Of a stretch of DNA of 64,000 nucleotides, positions 11,810-23,415 are shown piece after piece. Source of the DNA: Amblyomma americanum (taxonomy: Eukaryota > Arthropoda > Arachnida > Ixodida > Ixodidae). Where the stretch lies: the NCBI RefSeq assembly GCF_052857255.1, contig NC_135504.1, positions 138,831,121-138,895,120 on the forward strand. The letters are read 5' to 3'. Under the pieces are notes generated by a model that searched no databases, was not told where the DNA came from, and saw only the letters and a program-made list of their open reading frames with translations. The translations under genes were made by a program, and so were the position numbers. Each line of letters opens with the position of its first letter. The first letter of the stretch is position 1.

Positions 11810-14800
11810 GAAAGAACAACCGCGGAAGACACAGGCAAGCCCAGTTGATGAAATGAAATTTGCAAAAGACGCTTCCTCAAATGAGAAAAGCGGCGGCAGA
11901 ACAGCAGGAAATGATCTATTGTCTCAGGTTCGGCACAAAAAGGGCACAGTGGGGAAGCTGCCAGGCCAGATCTGTGAAGGTAGAAATTTAGAAGGGGAAC
12001 CCGGCAACGCAAGCGCGTGAAAGAGACCTCTAGTCTGCGTGAGCGCCAGTCTTTGCTACTCCAAGGATGCAGAAGATGCTGATATTCGGGAGATGGTGTA
12101 AGAGACGAGGCAGCAAATTCCTCAAATATTGTGTAGCTGCAAAACCTCACCGCAGCTGTATATGCAAACGATGGCAGGACAGCAACAATTGGGCCGCTGA
12201 GAGAGGCTCTTGCTAAGGAATCTGCAACCTCATTTAAGTGAAAGCCCATGTGACCGGGTACCAAAGCAACCTTACCGAATTTAGATGGAGGGGAATCAGG
12301 AACTTAAAGAGGCGTAATGGCCGACAGTCAGTGGGTGAGGATAAGGAAGAGCAAATGGACAGAGGGTCTGTCATAACCACGACCTGGGAAACGGTAGATT
12401 CTAATTTTCGTAAGGCTAAGATTACTGCTAATAATTCCGCCAAAAAAATTGGAGTGAAGTCAGGAAGACGGAGAGAAAAAGACCAATCCAGTGAAGGCGA
12501 AAAAATTCCCACACCTGCCTTTTCGCGATCCTCCGAGGCATCGGTAGCAATAAGAACATGAGAGGGAAAGGACCTTAGGTGGTCCTGCAATAGACCCTGA
12601 AGAAGCGGGAAGGGCTGCAGCTTTGCATTCGATGGGAAAATGTCATCGAATTCAATCCGGACAGATGAGGAGTTGTTATATATTTGGCGGACATCTGTGA
12701 AATGAATATTTATGCAATCAAGGAGGGACTGCACGTAACATATCTGCGGGGTATGAAATCGAGACCAGGCAGCACTAAAAAAGGCGGAACGTTGACTAAG
12801 AAATATTATACTGGAAGCGTGAAGAGGTGAGTCGCACAATTTTAAAAATGTTTGAACTGTTAAAAGGCGAAACCTAGCTGATAACGAAGGCATTCGCGCC
12901 TCAAGGTGCAGAACAGCATTGGCGACATGTTTTGGAAGCCCCAGACAAAGGCGCAACGCCTCACGCTCCAAAAGAACAATAGGGCGAAGTTTATAGGCAG
13001 GAGCTCCTGAGAATAAAACACACCCGAACTCCAAAATTGGGCGGACGTACATTTTATAAATCGTCAGAAGCGTATGCCTTCTCATGCCTGACCTAGCACT
13101 ACAAAGCCTGCGCAGGATGCCAATGGCCCGAACTCCTTTTGCAGAAACTTGCTCAATGTGTGGCCGCCAGGAGAGAGTAGAGTCGTATATTACACCGAGA
13201 TACCTTACCGTCTGAACTTGAGGTATTATGTTATTTCTATAGACCAGGCAGATGTTTACTGGAACAGAAACTGGAAATACTAACAATGCGCATTTCTTCA
13301 CATTAAGGGACAGATGAATTCTTCCTAGCCAGTTGTCAAGAACATTGAGGAAATTTTGCAGGGTTTGATAAAGAGTGGGAATGTCACCTGATGCAAAAAA
13401 TGCAATATCGTCGGCGTACACATAAGTTTTCACATTTTGAATGCATGAAATTGAGCTTAGAAAAATGTTAAAAAGAACAGGTGAGAGAACTGATCCTTGC
13501 GGAACACCTCTTGTCTGTGGAAATCTCCTTGAGGAAACACCATTTTGGCAGCAGTAAAATTCTCTATTTTCCAAAAAAACAGAAATCAAGGCTACAAAAT
13601 AGCTTGGGAAGTTCAGTTCCTGTAATCTTAGTAATAGAGTCGAGTGCTCCACGCTGTCGTATGCTTTACTGACATCCAAGGTGACAAGCGCAGCAAACTT
13701 TTTTCTATTGCGAGCTAATTTAATACGACTCTCAAGGTCAGTATGAGCACACCAAATTGAACAACCCGGCCTGAAACCAATTTGGCATGGATTCAATACA
13801 GCATTTTTGAAATGAATGACATGACAGGGCTGAGAAGGACCCTTTCCACCAATTTCACAAGGTTCGATGTTAACGAAATAGGGCGTATATTGTCTAAACT
13901 TAAGCCATCCCCTTGCTTTTTAAGCAATGGAACAATTTCAGCAAGACGCCACTCATGCGGTATCCAAGGACCTTTAATAGAATGGTTAATTAGAGCCAAC
14001 AGGTCTGCAGGAGATTCATTGAACAATATTTTGATCATAGATGAAGTGACCTTATCGGGGCCAGGAGCCGCTGGGGATAAGCGCAGAACAATTTGCGACA
14101 GCTCAGGCATAGAGACCTCAGTGAAATCACTTGAGGTGCATGTGAATATAGTAGGAGAAGGTAAAGCAGATGTAAAGCGAAGCTCTAGGCCACATGCAAT
14201 ATCCTCTAAGGCCTTTGCGATGTCAGCAGGGGACTGAACAAGGGATTCAATGTTGGCAGCCGGAGGAATCACCTTGTTGCGCCTCATGAAATTAAACAAA
14301 GCTCGTTTATTTCCTGATTGGGAAAGGAAATCATAATGATTTGTATTATACTCCTCCTTTGCACGGGCGACAGTGCGCTTAAATGTTGCTGCAACATACT
14401 TATAATCCAGCCAATTTTTTGGGCATTGATTGATGAGAAGTTTCTTCCAAGCTGCTTTCCGTCGTCTATATGCGCGCGTGCACTCAGCATTCCACCAATT
14501 GTTCGCGATTGCACCCTTTGTTCTCTTAAGCAAAAATTCAGACTTTTGCCTTGCATGGTCCAGTACTGAGCATAGATGTGCAGCCTTGCTTTCGGCCCTT
14601 CTCTGAGCGCGAGTGTCTGAAGTGATTTGGAGGGCTGATTTCAGCGTGTCTTTAAAGCAATTGTAATTTATGAACGTGCGCTGATGTCGCTCAGGAAGAG
14701 TTAATTTACACGCAAACTTGAAACTAATCGGTAGATGATCACTGTTTGTTGCACAGTCAACAGGCACCCAAGACATAACAGAGACTCCTGGGGAGGAAAA

Positions 14801-15358
14801 AGTTAAATCCAAGGCAGAGCGGCATTGACTGCGAACAAACGTAGGCAATCCGGAATTGTTGCAGATCAAGTTGTTGCCAGAAGCCCAATCAAATAGTCTA
14901 GAACCAAAGCTGTCTGTTATAAACCCCCAAGTCACATGGTGCGAATTGAAGTAGCCAAGTAATAGAACCTGAGATCGGCTACTAGACATGAGTGAGTCAA
15001 GGGGCCGCGTGTCACGCACACCAGGCGGGAAATATGCATTAGCTACCGTAAAGGGCTGTTGACCTGGGACACTGAGGTCAACCGCAAGGATTTCACATTC
15101 ATTGTCCGCATATTGAAAAGAAATGCATGCCCTGTGGCAGAACTTTGTAGATATGAGCACTAACCACCCTCCCCCTCGTGATGACCGGTCAAGCCGGAAC
15201 GGATGGTAATCCTTGAGATGATAATTGAAATTTGAAGTTAGCCATGTTTCCTGTAAAGCAACTAAATCTGGTAGAAGCTGATTGCATAGGCAATTTAAAT
15301 CTGTTGAAGCGGAGTATATAGATCGACCATTCCACTGGAGTACACTTAAGAACCCCAT
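11809..15358 (-). pseudogene. LINE-B ORF2: AP endonuclease, RT and RNase H
   Basis: The ATG at 15356-15358 starts MGFLSVLQWNGRSIYS, an APE-type endonuclease N-terminus (QWNxRS). VALQETWL and ATNSDHLPISFKF mark the further endonuclease motifs. RT motifs follow: QIGFRPGCS, ALVTLDVSKAYDSVEH, RGVPQGSVLSPVLFN and the intact catalytic YVYADDIAFFA. RNase H shows IATDASEDREKAGVGIF, LAELLAVILAL and VPGHMGFHLNEVADSLA. A Cys/His tail ([17 protein letters not shown]) comes last. A one-base frameshift lies near 13795 and another near 12250, in the RNase H end. The protein would nick target DNA and copy the LINE RNA there. Confidence 0.88.
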
Positions 15359-16723
15359 TTTGGCGGAAGTGCCGCAGCCGCGACTGCCTTTTCTAGAATC
15401 CTGGTCTTAGCGTATTGACTTGCGTTACTTTTCTTTGTCTTTGACTGGGGCCAAGATGGACCTGCAATATTCAGAGGAGACCCACTTCGTTTCTGGGCGC
15501 GGAGATCAGACTCCATATCCATACAATCCATAGAGGATGCGTCCATAACGCTATGCGAAGGAGAGGCCTGGGAGGTCTTTTGTTGCTCACAATGTTTTTG
15601 GCCCTGTGGAGCGGAATCGATTACTACAGAAGGAGGGGTAGCTTCCGAAGCCAAAGAAGACAAGAGCGGAGCGGTGGACGCCTGCAGAAGATTGAGCATC
15701 TGAGCAGCTATGACCTGCGAAATGCACGTGGACACGGTTTCCATAATGCGATCCATTGCATTTGCCACAGCTTTCTCAACTGCCACTGTAATAGCCTGGG
15801 ACAAACTAGAATCCATTATGGGTGGACATTTGGCGGCCACACTAGAGTAGGCTGAGGCTCTCTCCTTGACTGCGGCAAAAGCCTCTCTCCGCGTGCATCT
15901 GCGCTTGTCTATAAGCTCGAGCACCTGAACTTCTTGTGCTCGTGCAGGACAGTCAGGCGAATCAGCAGGGTGAGCACCGCTAAACAAACAACATTTCTCT
16001 TGCTGTTCAGGACATTCCTCTCTGCAATGACGTTCCCCACAGGCACAGCAGCGTAAGGCCGATTTGCAGGCTTTGCCGCTGTGGCCAAATCGCCAGCAGT
16101 TTTGACACTGAAGAGGCCGAGAGTTAAAGGCATCTACTCGAAAAACCAATGGCCACACCTTAATCTCTGACGGGCAAAATATTCCTGCATATGTGGCAAT
16201 GACGGACTCCGTAGGAATTTGTTTCTCCGTCAACCATCCTGCTGCATCGATGGACAGCAATCACTCCCGCAGGCGAGAGGTTCTCAAGCGTTTCCGCAGG
16301 GCTCAATCGAGAGTCGACCCCTCGGACCAAGCCCTTGGAACATGCTAGATGAGGCGGAATGAATGCGCTCACCGGGTGGCTGGCGAATGACGTACACTTC
16401 AGCAGGTCTTCAATACAGGCTTTATCCGGCGACCTGCACAAAATGCCACCCCTGCCGAACTGCCGGACGTCGGTAATGTGCATGAAATGCTGCGATGTGG
16501 ACCTAAGAGCCGCCTGCACGGCCTCCGGGTTGTTCAGTCGGACAGCGCCTCCATCGGAAGGCACTAATGCAACTGGAATGCTTGAAACACCGCTGCGGAA
16601 AAAGAGGTCAATTGGGAGCTGGTCTTTAGGAAGAGATGCCGACCAAGGGGAAAACCCCTGGCCACGAGAAGAAGTAGACATTAAGCTCTCGTCCCGCACC
16701 CAATCGCCCCAGAACAGGAGCAA
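15346..16723 (-). pseudogene. LINE-B ORF1: zinc-knuckle RNA-binding protein
   Basis: The frame from 16723 (MLLFWGDWVRDE) shifts once near 16260-16200 and then continues to a stop at 15346. The second half contains consecutive CCHC-type knuckles (CQNCWRFGHSGKAC, CCACGERHCREEC, CCLFSGAHPADSPDC), followed by a region rich in Ala and Gln. ORF1 proteins of this type bind the LINE RNA to form the retrotransposition particle. The stop overlaps the ORF2 start, a frequent arrangement in these LINEs. Confidence 0.85.
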
Positions 16724-16905
16724 ACAGGCACAGACAAAAAGGAGAAATTTAGCAAGCTAGAGCAACACCGCCAGGTACTTAGCCACTGCCCCGCAGTCTG
16801 GGTAGCTGAGCCACGTCAACAGAACAGCGACAGAATGCATAGCAAGCATAGCTTCCGACGTGTTTTCTTTCTTTTTTCCATGTCACTTGCTTTGTCCCGC
16901 ATTTT

Positions 16906-17089
16906 AAAACGTGACATTGAAGACGCCGACCACAACAAAGAAAAGAATGCACAAAAGACGTTTCGGCTCCCATACGGGAGCCTTGTTGACAGTAAAAAAC
17001 GAAAAGCGGGTGCGCGACCTTATGTATGCTTGAAAAGGGGGCGCAGGGAGCGTGCGTAAGCAGTTGTCAGATTTCCGCAGTTTCGGTTC
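16906..17089 (-). repeat. PLE-1 terminal repeat, 3' copy, with hammerhead-like helix
   Basis: It begins AAAACGTGACATTGAAGACG on the + strand and ends GCAGTTTCGGTTC. On the - strand GGCTCCC-GTAT-GGGAGCC (16965-16982) followed by GAAAC is a perfect helix II. The upstream box reads CTGTCAACAAGG instead of CTGANGA, so the catalytic core is degenerate. Confidence 0.8.
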
Positions 17090-17114
17090 AAGGTGTGACA
17101 GGTCGTTTGTATAA

Positions 17115-19118
17115 TCAAAGATTCCAGGTGAAGGCGAGATAATTTCCTCTTTTCTGGCGCAAGAACTTGTGCTTTGCCCCAGTTGATAATGTGCTGTTTC
17201 GATATGCAGTGTTCGGCGATAGCACTGGAATCCACTTTTCTGTTTGAACGTCGTTCTTGTCATCTTTTAGACGCCTTTCGAAGTTGCCAGTTTCGCCATT
17301 GTAGACGCAGTCGCAGTCGGAGCAGGGAATGCTGTAAACCACGCCGGGATATTTTTCTTTCGGAAGAAAGTGCTTTACGCTGACCAAAGCATGTCGCAGT
17401 TTTCTGGTCGGAACGTGGGCAATGTCAACATTGAAGGTGCGCAGAATGCGTGCCAACGCCTCGCTGATTCCAGGGGTGTAAGGAACAGCGGCATGTTTCA
17501 AGAAAGAAGACACAGAAGTTTCACGTTCTGGTCGTTACAGCTGTTTTTAGACTGATGCCACGAAAAATGTTGGGTTTTCATTGCGCGAAAGTTCTTGCCA
17601 CACTATGTCAAAGTCGTTTGCCCTGTCTTCGAAAGAACTGCAAATGCGTTGGCTCCTTTTTAATAACGTGGCAGCCACCGATCTCTTATGTGAGGCTGCG
17701 TGGACGGATCTAAAGTTGAGATAACGTCCCGTGTGGGTGGGTTTTTTAAAAGCGCCGATTGATAGTTTGGCACTATCGCGTTTTACCAAGACGTCTAGAA
17801 AGGGCAATGCACCGTTCGCCTCGACCTCAGTGGTGAGCTCAATGGAGTCCTCTACGGAGTTCCAATGTCATGAAAAAGCAGGCAAAGCGTCTTTTTGAAT
17901 CATGCAGAAACAGTCGCCAACATATTTGAGGAAACCTTTTGGCGGGTGAGCAAACGTTCCAATGGCCTGGCGTTCGACAGACTCTATGGTGAGGTTCGTG
18001 ACGGTAACGGAGATAGAGGCACCCATAGGAGTGCCTCGAAGTTGACGGTAAAACAGGCCTTGAAATACAAAATACGTGTTGCCGAGGCAGAACTGTAGGT
18101 GTCTGCAGACGTCAGGAACGTCAATAGGGGTCCTTTCAGGTAAGGATCTGTCAGACTCGAGGGCAGAAGAGCAGGCTTGTACGGCAAGGTCAACAGGAAC
18201 GCACATGAAAAGCGACTTGACGTCAAACGAGACTAGCAGCTCGTTGTCGTCCACTGATATGTCGCTTACCTTCTCGATGAAGTGAGTCGAATTTCGTGCG
18301 TGTGTCGAGCCACAACCCACAAGAGGTGAGATGATGCGATTAAGGCAACCAGATAAGCTGTGGAGTGGGGAAAGTCTGTAGTCCACGATGGGACGTATCG
18401 GCATACCAGCCTTGTGCACTTTGGGAAGGCCGTAGGGGGCGGGGGCCGAACCATTGGTGCGCAACGAGTTTGAGGTAAAGTGAATTGTGGGTCGGTGGGA
18501 CGAAACTGAAGACGTTGGTGAGAATTTTCTGTAAGTCGTGCTGCACCTTAGCTGTTGGGTCTTTGTCCAGTCGGCAGTAGGTGGTGCCATCTTCAACTAT
18601 AGATTCTGCATCCGGCTTACGTAGTCTGTCCGGTCCAAAAGGACAGTGGTGTTGCCTTTGTCAAAGGGAAGTACGACTAGTTCCTTAGTGTTGCGAAGGC
18701 TCTTAACAGCTTGGCGCTGTTCCGTAGTAAAAGGGGGTAGGAATCGCCACGGGTGGTACTTGGAGAGTACGCTGATAGCACGAGTCCTTGCTTCATCTCG
18801 ACGTGCCACATCCACTTGATAAACAGCGTTCTGCACAGCACAAACCAGGTTTTTAGCGTCCAGGGTGGGTCCACAGTTGAAATTGAAGCCAAGGTTTAAA
18901 ACGGAGAGTTCAGCGTTGTTTGGGCTATAGGACAAAACGTTGTGGACAACCGTTGCTGGTGTACCTTTGGAAGTAGTTGACGGGGACGAAAGGAGCCGCT
19001 GCAACTTGTTTTTGTGCGAGACTTCAGCGGAACGGGAATGCATTGCAGCCTTATGGTTAGCATGCAGTTGAATGCTGGAAACTCATCCGGGTAGAGCGAC
19101 TGCAGCCGACGACGAGCT
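17115..19118 (-). pseudogene. PLE-1 RT and GIY-YIG endonuclease, broken
   Basis: Several frames from about 19118 down to 17115 together give the Penelope order. LVVLPFDKGNTTVLLD (near 18660) is the conserved Lys-Gly segment before RT. YGLPKVHKAGMPIRPIVDY and LVSFDVKSLFMCVP are RT motifs, and KYVGDCFCMIQ is the catalytic box with the first Asp changed to Gly. FLDVLVKRD follows. The C-terminal GVVYSIPCSDCDCVYNGETG and FERRLKDDKNDV are a GIY-YIG nuclease, here with Asn before GETG. An N-terminal piece is at 19468-19118. At least four frame changes are present. The protein would have combined RT and DNA nicking. Confidence 0.8.
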
Positions 19119-19436
19119 CAAAAGGCTTCATTTTCTAGGGCTCCCAGCTTCTCTTTGCACTCAAGTATCCTTGCTTGAAGAGTGGAACGTCCAGCTTTGG
19201 CGATAACACTGTGTCCGAAGCTTGTGCAAACAGGACGAATCAGGTGAAGCGAACGAGGAATAAGGGCTAGAGACTTGCAGGTGAGATTGTACTGAACGTG
19301 GCCTTTGAACGATGCCGCGCGAGTTGTTAGGCACACGTACTCACGACTGCTTGTGACGATGGGTTGGCCGTACGCCCGGCGAAGGGTAATGAAATCAAGA
19401 GTTGGACGAAAACTCGTCTGGTCAGGTTGAATCATA

Positions 19437-19619
19437 AAACGTGACATTGAAGACGCCGACCACAACAAAGAAAAAAATACACAAAAGACGCTTTGGCTCC
19501 CATACCGGAGCCTTGTTCACAGTAAAAAACGAGAAGCGGGTGTGCGAGCTTATGTATGCTTGAAAAGGGGGCGCAGGGAGCGTGCGTAAGCAGTGGTCAG
19601 ATTTCCGCAGTTTCGGTTC
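19437..19619 (-). repeat. PLE-1 terminal repeat, 5' copy
   Basis: Diverged copy of 16906-17089. Its helix II (GGCTCCC / GGAGCC around 19494-19512) has accumulated mismatches and GAAAC reads CAAAG. It provides the direct-repeat evidence for the element borders. Confidence 0.8.
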
Positions 19620-20241
19620 GTACCGCATCTATTGTAAGTTTTTTTTAGTTCTTTATTTATTTTAGTATTGTATTGCCACGCATTGTATTACATTGTAACC
19701 CATTTACTGTTAATTCCCCCCCTTTTTGGCCCCCTTTTTATTGTCACTTTTGCGGCCATGTCGGTCTTCTCTTCATACATTGATTAACTGCCAATCTGTT
19801 CTGCGCGTGGTCATGAGAGTGACCATTACATTTTTTTCCCCTGAATAGTCTTGCGTTTTCATTTTTCTTGCGGTAGATTGTACTTGTGACTCATTCCAGT
19901 TCGTTTCTGGGGTTGGATTTGTTTTTAGCCTTGTCTTTTTTCTGTATGTATGTGTACGGAGTGCATCTATAAGGATTGATTAGAAACTTGTTATTTTTGC
20001 TGATGTTTTATTTTGTATTCTGTCGTACTGCCACCACCCTTCTCTGAGTAGTATTGCTAAGTTTTGTACAATGGCTCTTCTTTCCTTTTTCCTTTTTTCA
20101 CTACCTTTTTCTTTTTTAGAGGTCTCGTTGGCATTCCTCTTTACTTCCCCCTACCAGAGAGTTTCTTTGAAATGTTGCCTCCTCCCTGCACAAGGGTCGA
20201 GCCCTTCACGCTTGTCACCAAAATGCGCTGACGAGTGACAC
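19620..20241. other. Non-coding flank left of the Harbinger element, ending in a D2-family copy
   Basis: T-rich, no gene. At least the last ~35 bp (TGTCACCAAAATGC...GTGACAC) correspond to the D2 spacer and arm start (5562-5594), so this is the left part of a D2-family repeat that continues at 25690 beyond the Harbinger insertion. How far left the repeat reaches cannot be told. Confidence 0.5.
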
Positions 20242-20244
20242 CTA
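20242..20244. other. Left CTA target duplication of Harb-1
   Basis: CTA precedes the left TIR and CTA follows the right TIR at 25687-25689. The 3-bp length is typical of PIF/Harbinger insertions. Confidence 0.8.
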
Positions 20245-20300
20245 CCGCCGTATTCACAAACGGGCCTTACCTTTACCTTACCTTCACTCGAGAGGCGACT
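20245..20300 (+). repeat. Harb-1 left TIR
   Basis: The outer ~25 bp match the right end with a few mismatches. The repeated CCTTACC and CTTTACC words that follow also occur in inverse near the right end. Confidence 0.85.
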
Positions 20301-20831
20301 TTCGTAAAGGTCACCGAAAGTGGAAGGTACGGGAAAGGTGAAGCCGCGTTTCAGAAACCTACCTTTCGGCGTCCTTACGGAAAGCGCCCTTACCCGCGGA
20401 AGTAAGAGGCATGGTAGCGAGGCTAAAAAATTATTAAAGCTTCCGTCATTGTTGCATGCACTCATAACTTTTTCTATCCTATAAAAAGTAGTTAAACAAG
20501 TACGGGACATGTAATACACATTTATTAGGTGAAATCAGGTAACATTGCTCTAATTTTGACGCACGTTTTTTTTTTTTGGTCTAGCCACAATGATAGCCAG
20601 CGGTCGCTATAAGAAGCTTTGTTGAGTTGACGTCCGTTTTTGTTTATTTTCCTGTGCCTCGTGAGTTGTGCGTGTGCCTCGTGCGTTGTGCTTGTGCTTT
20701 TTAGTTATTCGTGTTTTCTTTAATAAAAAAGTAAATATAGAATTTAAGTTTTCTGTATATATTATATTGAATTTTACTGCTTATTTTATAATGAATTTTA
20801 CTGCCTATTTATTTGTTTGAAACACGTGTAA

Positions 20832-23361
20832 ATGGAGCAAAAAAAGAACAACGTTTACGGAGAGCGAGCGCCGCGTCCTGAGGGAGTTGGCAAACACGCA
20901 CAAGTCTGTGATCGAATGCAAAAAGAGCGACGGGGCCTCCCTGGAGAAAAAGAAGAAGACCTGGAAGCTGCTCACTGAGCAGTACAACTGCCGCACCGAC
21001 GTTCGGCACCGCACTGAGGCCCAGCTGCGCAAGTGCTGGGACAACTTAAAAGAAAAGTGGCGAAGAGCGAAGGCAGCAGACATGAAAGCGATTTTCGGCA
21101 CAGGTGAGCTCTGCTTTCATTATTTTGCTTGGTAAAAAAAAGCAATTGCTTGCTTTCTGCCTCCATCACCGCATTTAATTCTGTCATCCTTTGTGCTTTC
21201 TGCGAAGCAGCTTTCCGCAACACGGATGGCGACGCGAAAACGATGCCAAGGAACAATACACGTACTCATGTTGTTCATTTTCTGGTCCCGTTTCGTTGTT
21301 CATTTTCTGGCTCCGTTCTTGCTTCGTTTCGCTGAAGTCATAGTTTTCATGTGACATTTGCCTCGTTTGTAGGCGCTCGAAAATTAAGGAATTTTCAGTA
21401 ACATTATTGCCTAATTTCTGTGCCCTTTCTCAGGGGGCGGCCCGCCACCACCCAGCCAGCTGGACAACGAATTACACCACGTTGGAGACGTGGCGTCCCA
21501 TATGGGAACGAGGGTAGATAACCCTTTTGACAGTGACGGCAGCCGCTACAGCAACAGCGGGCCATTGCAGCGCACCCCGACCGCTGCCACACTGCTGGAG
21601 GCGACGCAGTCCGAGCCACAGGCGGAGGCTGATGGTATGATTCTTGCTTGAGTACTTTTAAATATATATCCGATTATACATACCGGCATGAAAGCTAGGT
21701 AATAGTTTAGGGCATGTGTGTGTTGGAAATATCGCTCATAATAAATCTTAGAAGTTTTTTAATCATTTCTCACGCAATTTTGATTGTGAATAAAACGTGT
21801 CAATTCACCGGGTAATTGTGCTGTGTCAGCCACGCAACTGCAACAAAAATTAGGCTGCAAGCATGGGATGCGCAGGGGTCATGTTATTGAATCAGGAAGT
21901 AGGAATGAAAATTGCGGTCACAATTGCTTAGCCGGCACCAACTTTTCAGCCATCATCCAACAAATGAGAGCATATGACTGCATAGTTAAACTTCCTGCAC
22001 AGTTATCAGGAGCAAGATAAGCCCTGCATATTGCGAGGGATTTTAACCTCAGCATGGCCATGTCTTTATTCCTTAGCCTTTGTTGGATTTTATTCCTTAG
22101 CCTTTGTTGGCATGCCTTGTTCAGGCGGCCTTCTACTTGCCGTTATCTAGAGCATGGAAGTTTAGGGATGAACACCTGAAGATGAGATCTTGCAGCCTCA
22201 CTGGTACTGAACAAGAAAAGGCAGAACAGGGACAAACAGTTTCCAATTTGTTGCAGATATTTTGGGATTATGTTGCTCTGTGCAATTTACCTGCTATAAT
22301 AATCTGTGCTTAACTCTGCGGTTTGCAGAGTGAGGGAATTGAGTTACTGTAATATCACAAAGTGCTATGCAATATGAATGCTAGCTGTGTACTTTGCAAA
22401 TATCAACATTCCCAGCCTGTACAGGTTCATCTGTGTGCTCTATCAGTCTGGTTATGCCGACGCTTGTGTTGTCATATGCAGCTGTCTAGCTTTGCCTTAA
22501 TTTTTTTTTCTGCATACTACTCAAGATGACAAAAGAAAACATACCACCAGATGTTTCTTGTTTCCATCTTGTCTTTTGTTTCCTACCTTTTGTAAGCCTG
22601 TGTAATTTTTTCTGGCATGGAATTATTTTAAAACTGCCAAATAGTTGTTTATGGCTGCTAACATACAGCTGCTACTGCCTTACAGGGAACATGACTGCTG
22701 TTCTCTGTGCCTACGGCTACACATTCTGAATGCAACATCTCATGCACTCAAGATAAGCTGGCATATTTGTGGCATTATGATACTGTGCACACTACTACAT
22801 CTCTGCTTCGATGGTAGTGAGATATTGTATTGTTATGAGCACAAGACTGAGAGTTTAATGAAACATGTTTAATTTACGAACAATTCTTCAGAGTTCGACT
22901 TCTCATGGGGTCGAGCAACGGACAGCAGTCAAGCTGAAAGTGGCGAGGCTGCTGAGGTTGCCGAGGTTGCCCCAGACGACCAGGAGGCCTACAGCAACCA
23001 GGACCTGCAGGAGCAACAGTGCAGCGACGAAGAGCACAATACGCCGATGCTGGCCACCACTTGGGAAGCCATTCTTCCTGCTACACAGCCGGCTGGCTAT
23101 CAGCGACGGAAGGCTGCGCCTGCCCCAAATGAGTCTGTGCTTGCCACAGAGCTGAGTTCCCGTCTTGAGGCTGTGGTAGCAGACAACAAACGAAAAAGAA
23201 AAGAACATGTGTTAAGGGTGAAGCACATGAAGGCACAGCATGAGCTGCACATGAAGCACACAGTGGAGATGCATGCACTCCAGAGTGCGAACAAAAAGGC
23301 TAAAATGCAACTTCTGCAGATGAAAACTGCTGCGTTGAAGAAAGACCTCAACATAGAATAA
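20832..23361 (+). CDS. Harb-1 Myb/SANT-like DNA-binding protein, three predicted exons
   Basis: Exon 1 (20832-21103) encodes a Myb/SANT-like domain (FTESERRVLRELANTHKSVI ... TWKLLTEQYN ... QLRKCWDNLKEKWR). Exon 2 (21434-21634) is Pro/Ser-rich. Exon 3 (22892-23361) holds an acidic region and a long Lys/His-rich helix to the stop. GT donors at 21104 and 21635 and AG acceptors before 21434 and 22892 keep one frame throughout, about 313 residues. The ATG at 20832 is joined to the domain only if the A7 run at 20839-20845 had one base fewer, so a frameshift, an error or an upstream start must be assumed. By family knowledge, this partner of the Harbinger transposase binds the element ends and helps nuclear entry of the nuclease. 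Confidence 0.8.
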
Positions 23362-23415
23362 CAATAAACACATAGTTTCTTGAAGGAGCGAGTCATGTAC
23401 ATTCATTCATATTAC

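Larger units (their letters stand above)
11809..16745 (-). mobile_element. LINE-B: nearly complete RNase H-type LINE
   Basis: Two consecutive reading frames, ORF1 with zinc knuckles and ORF2 with endonuclease, RT and RNase H, span 4.9 kb on the - strand and overlap by 13 bp at 15346-15358. Only three frame changes are needed over the whole element, one in ORF1 and two in ORF2. The 3' end is missing because a (GT)n(AT)n tract interrupts the last coding part. The presence of RNase H plus three CCHC-type knuckles suggests the I-like assemblage. Confidence 0.85.
16906..19619 (-). mobile_element. PLE-1: Penelope-like element with direct terminal repeats
   Basis: A ~184-bp repeat occurs in the same orientation at 16906-17089 and 19437-19619. 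It encloses a - strand coding region with Penelope-type RT followed by a GIY-YIG endonuclease. This matches the pLTR arrangement known for Penelope-like elements. Unlike the other Penelope loci here it is not an inverted dimer and is not bordered by (TA)n. Confidence 0.85.
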
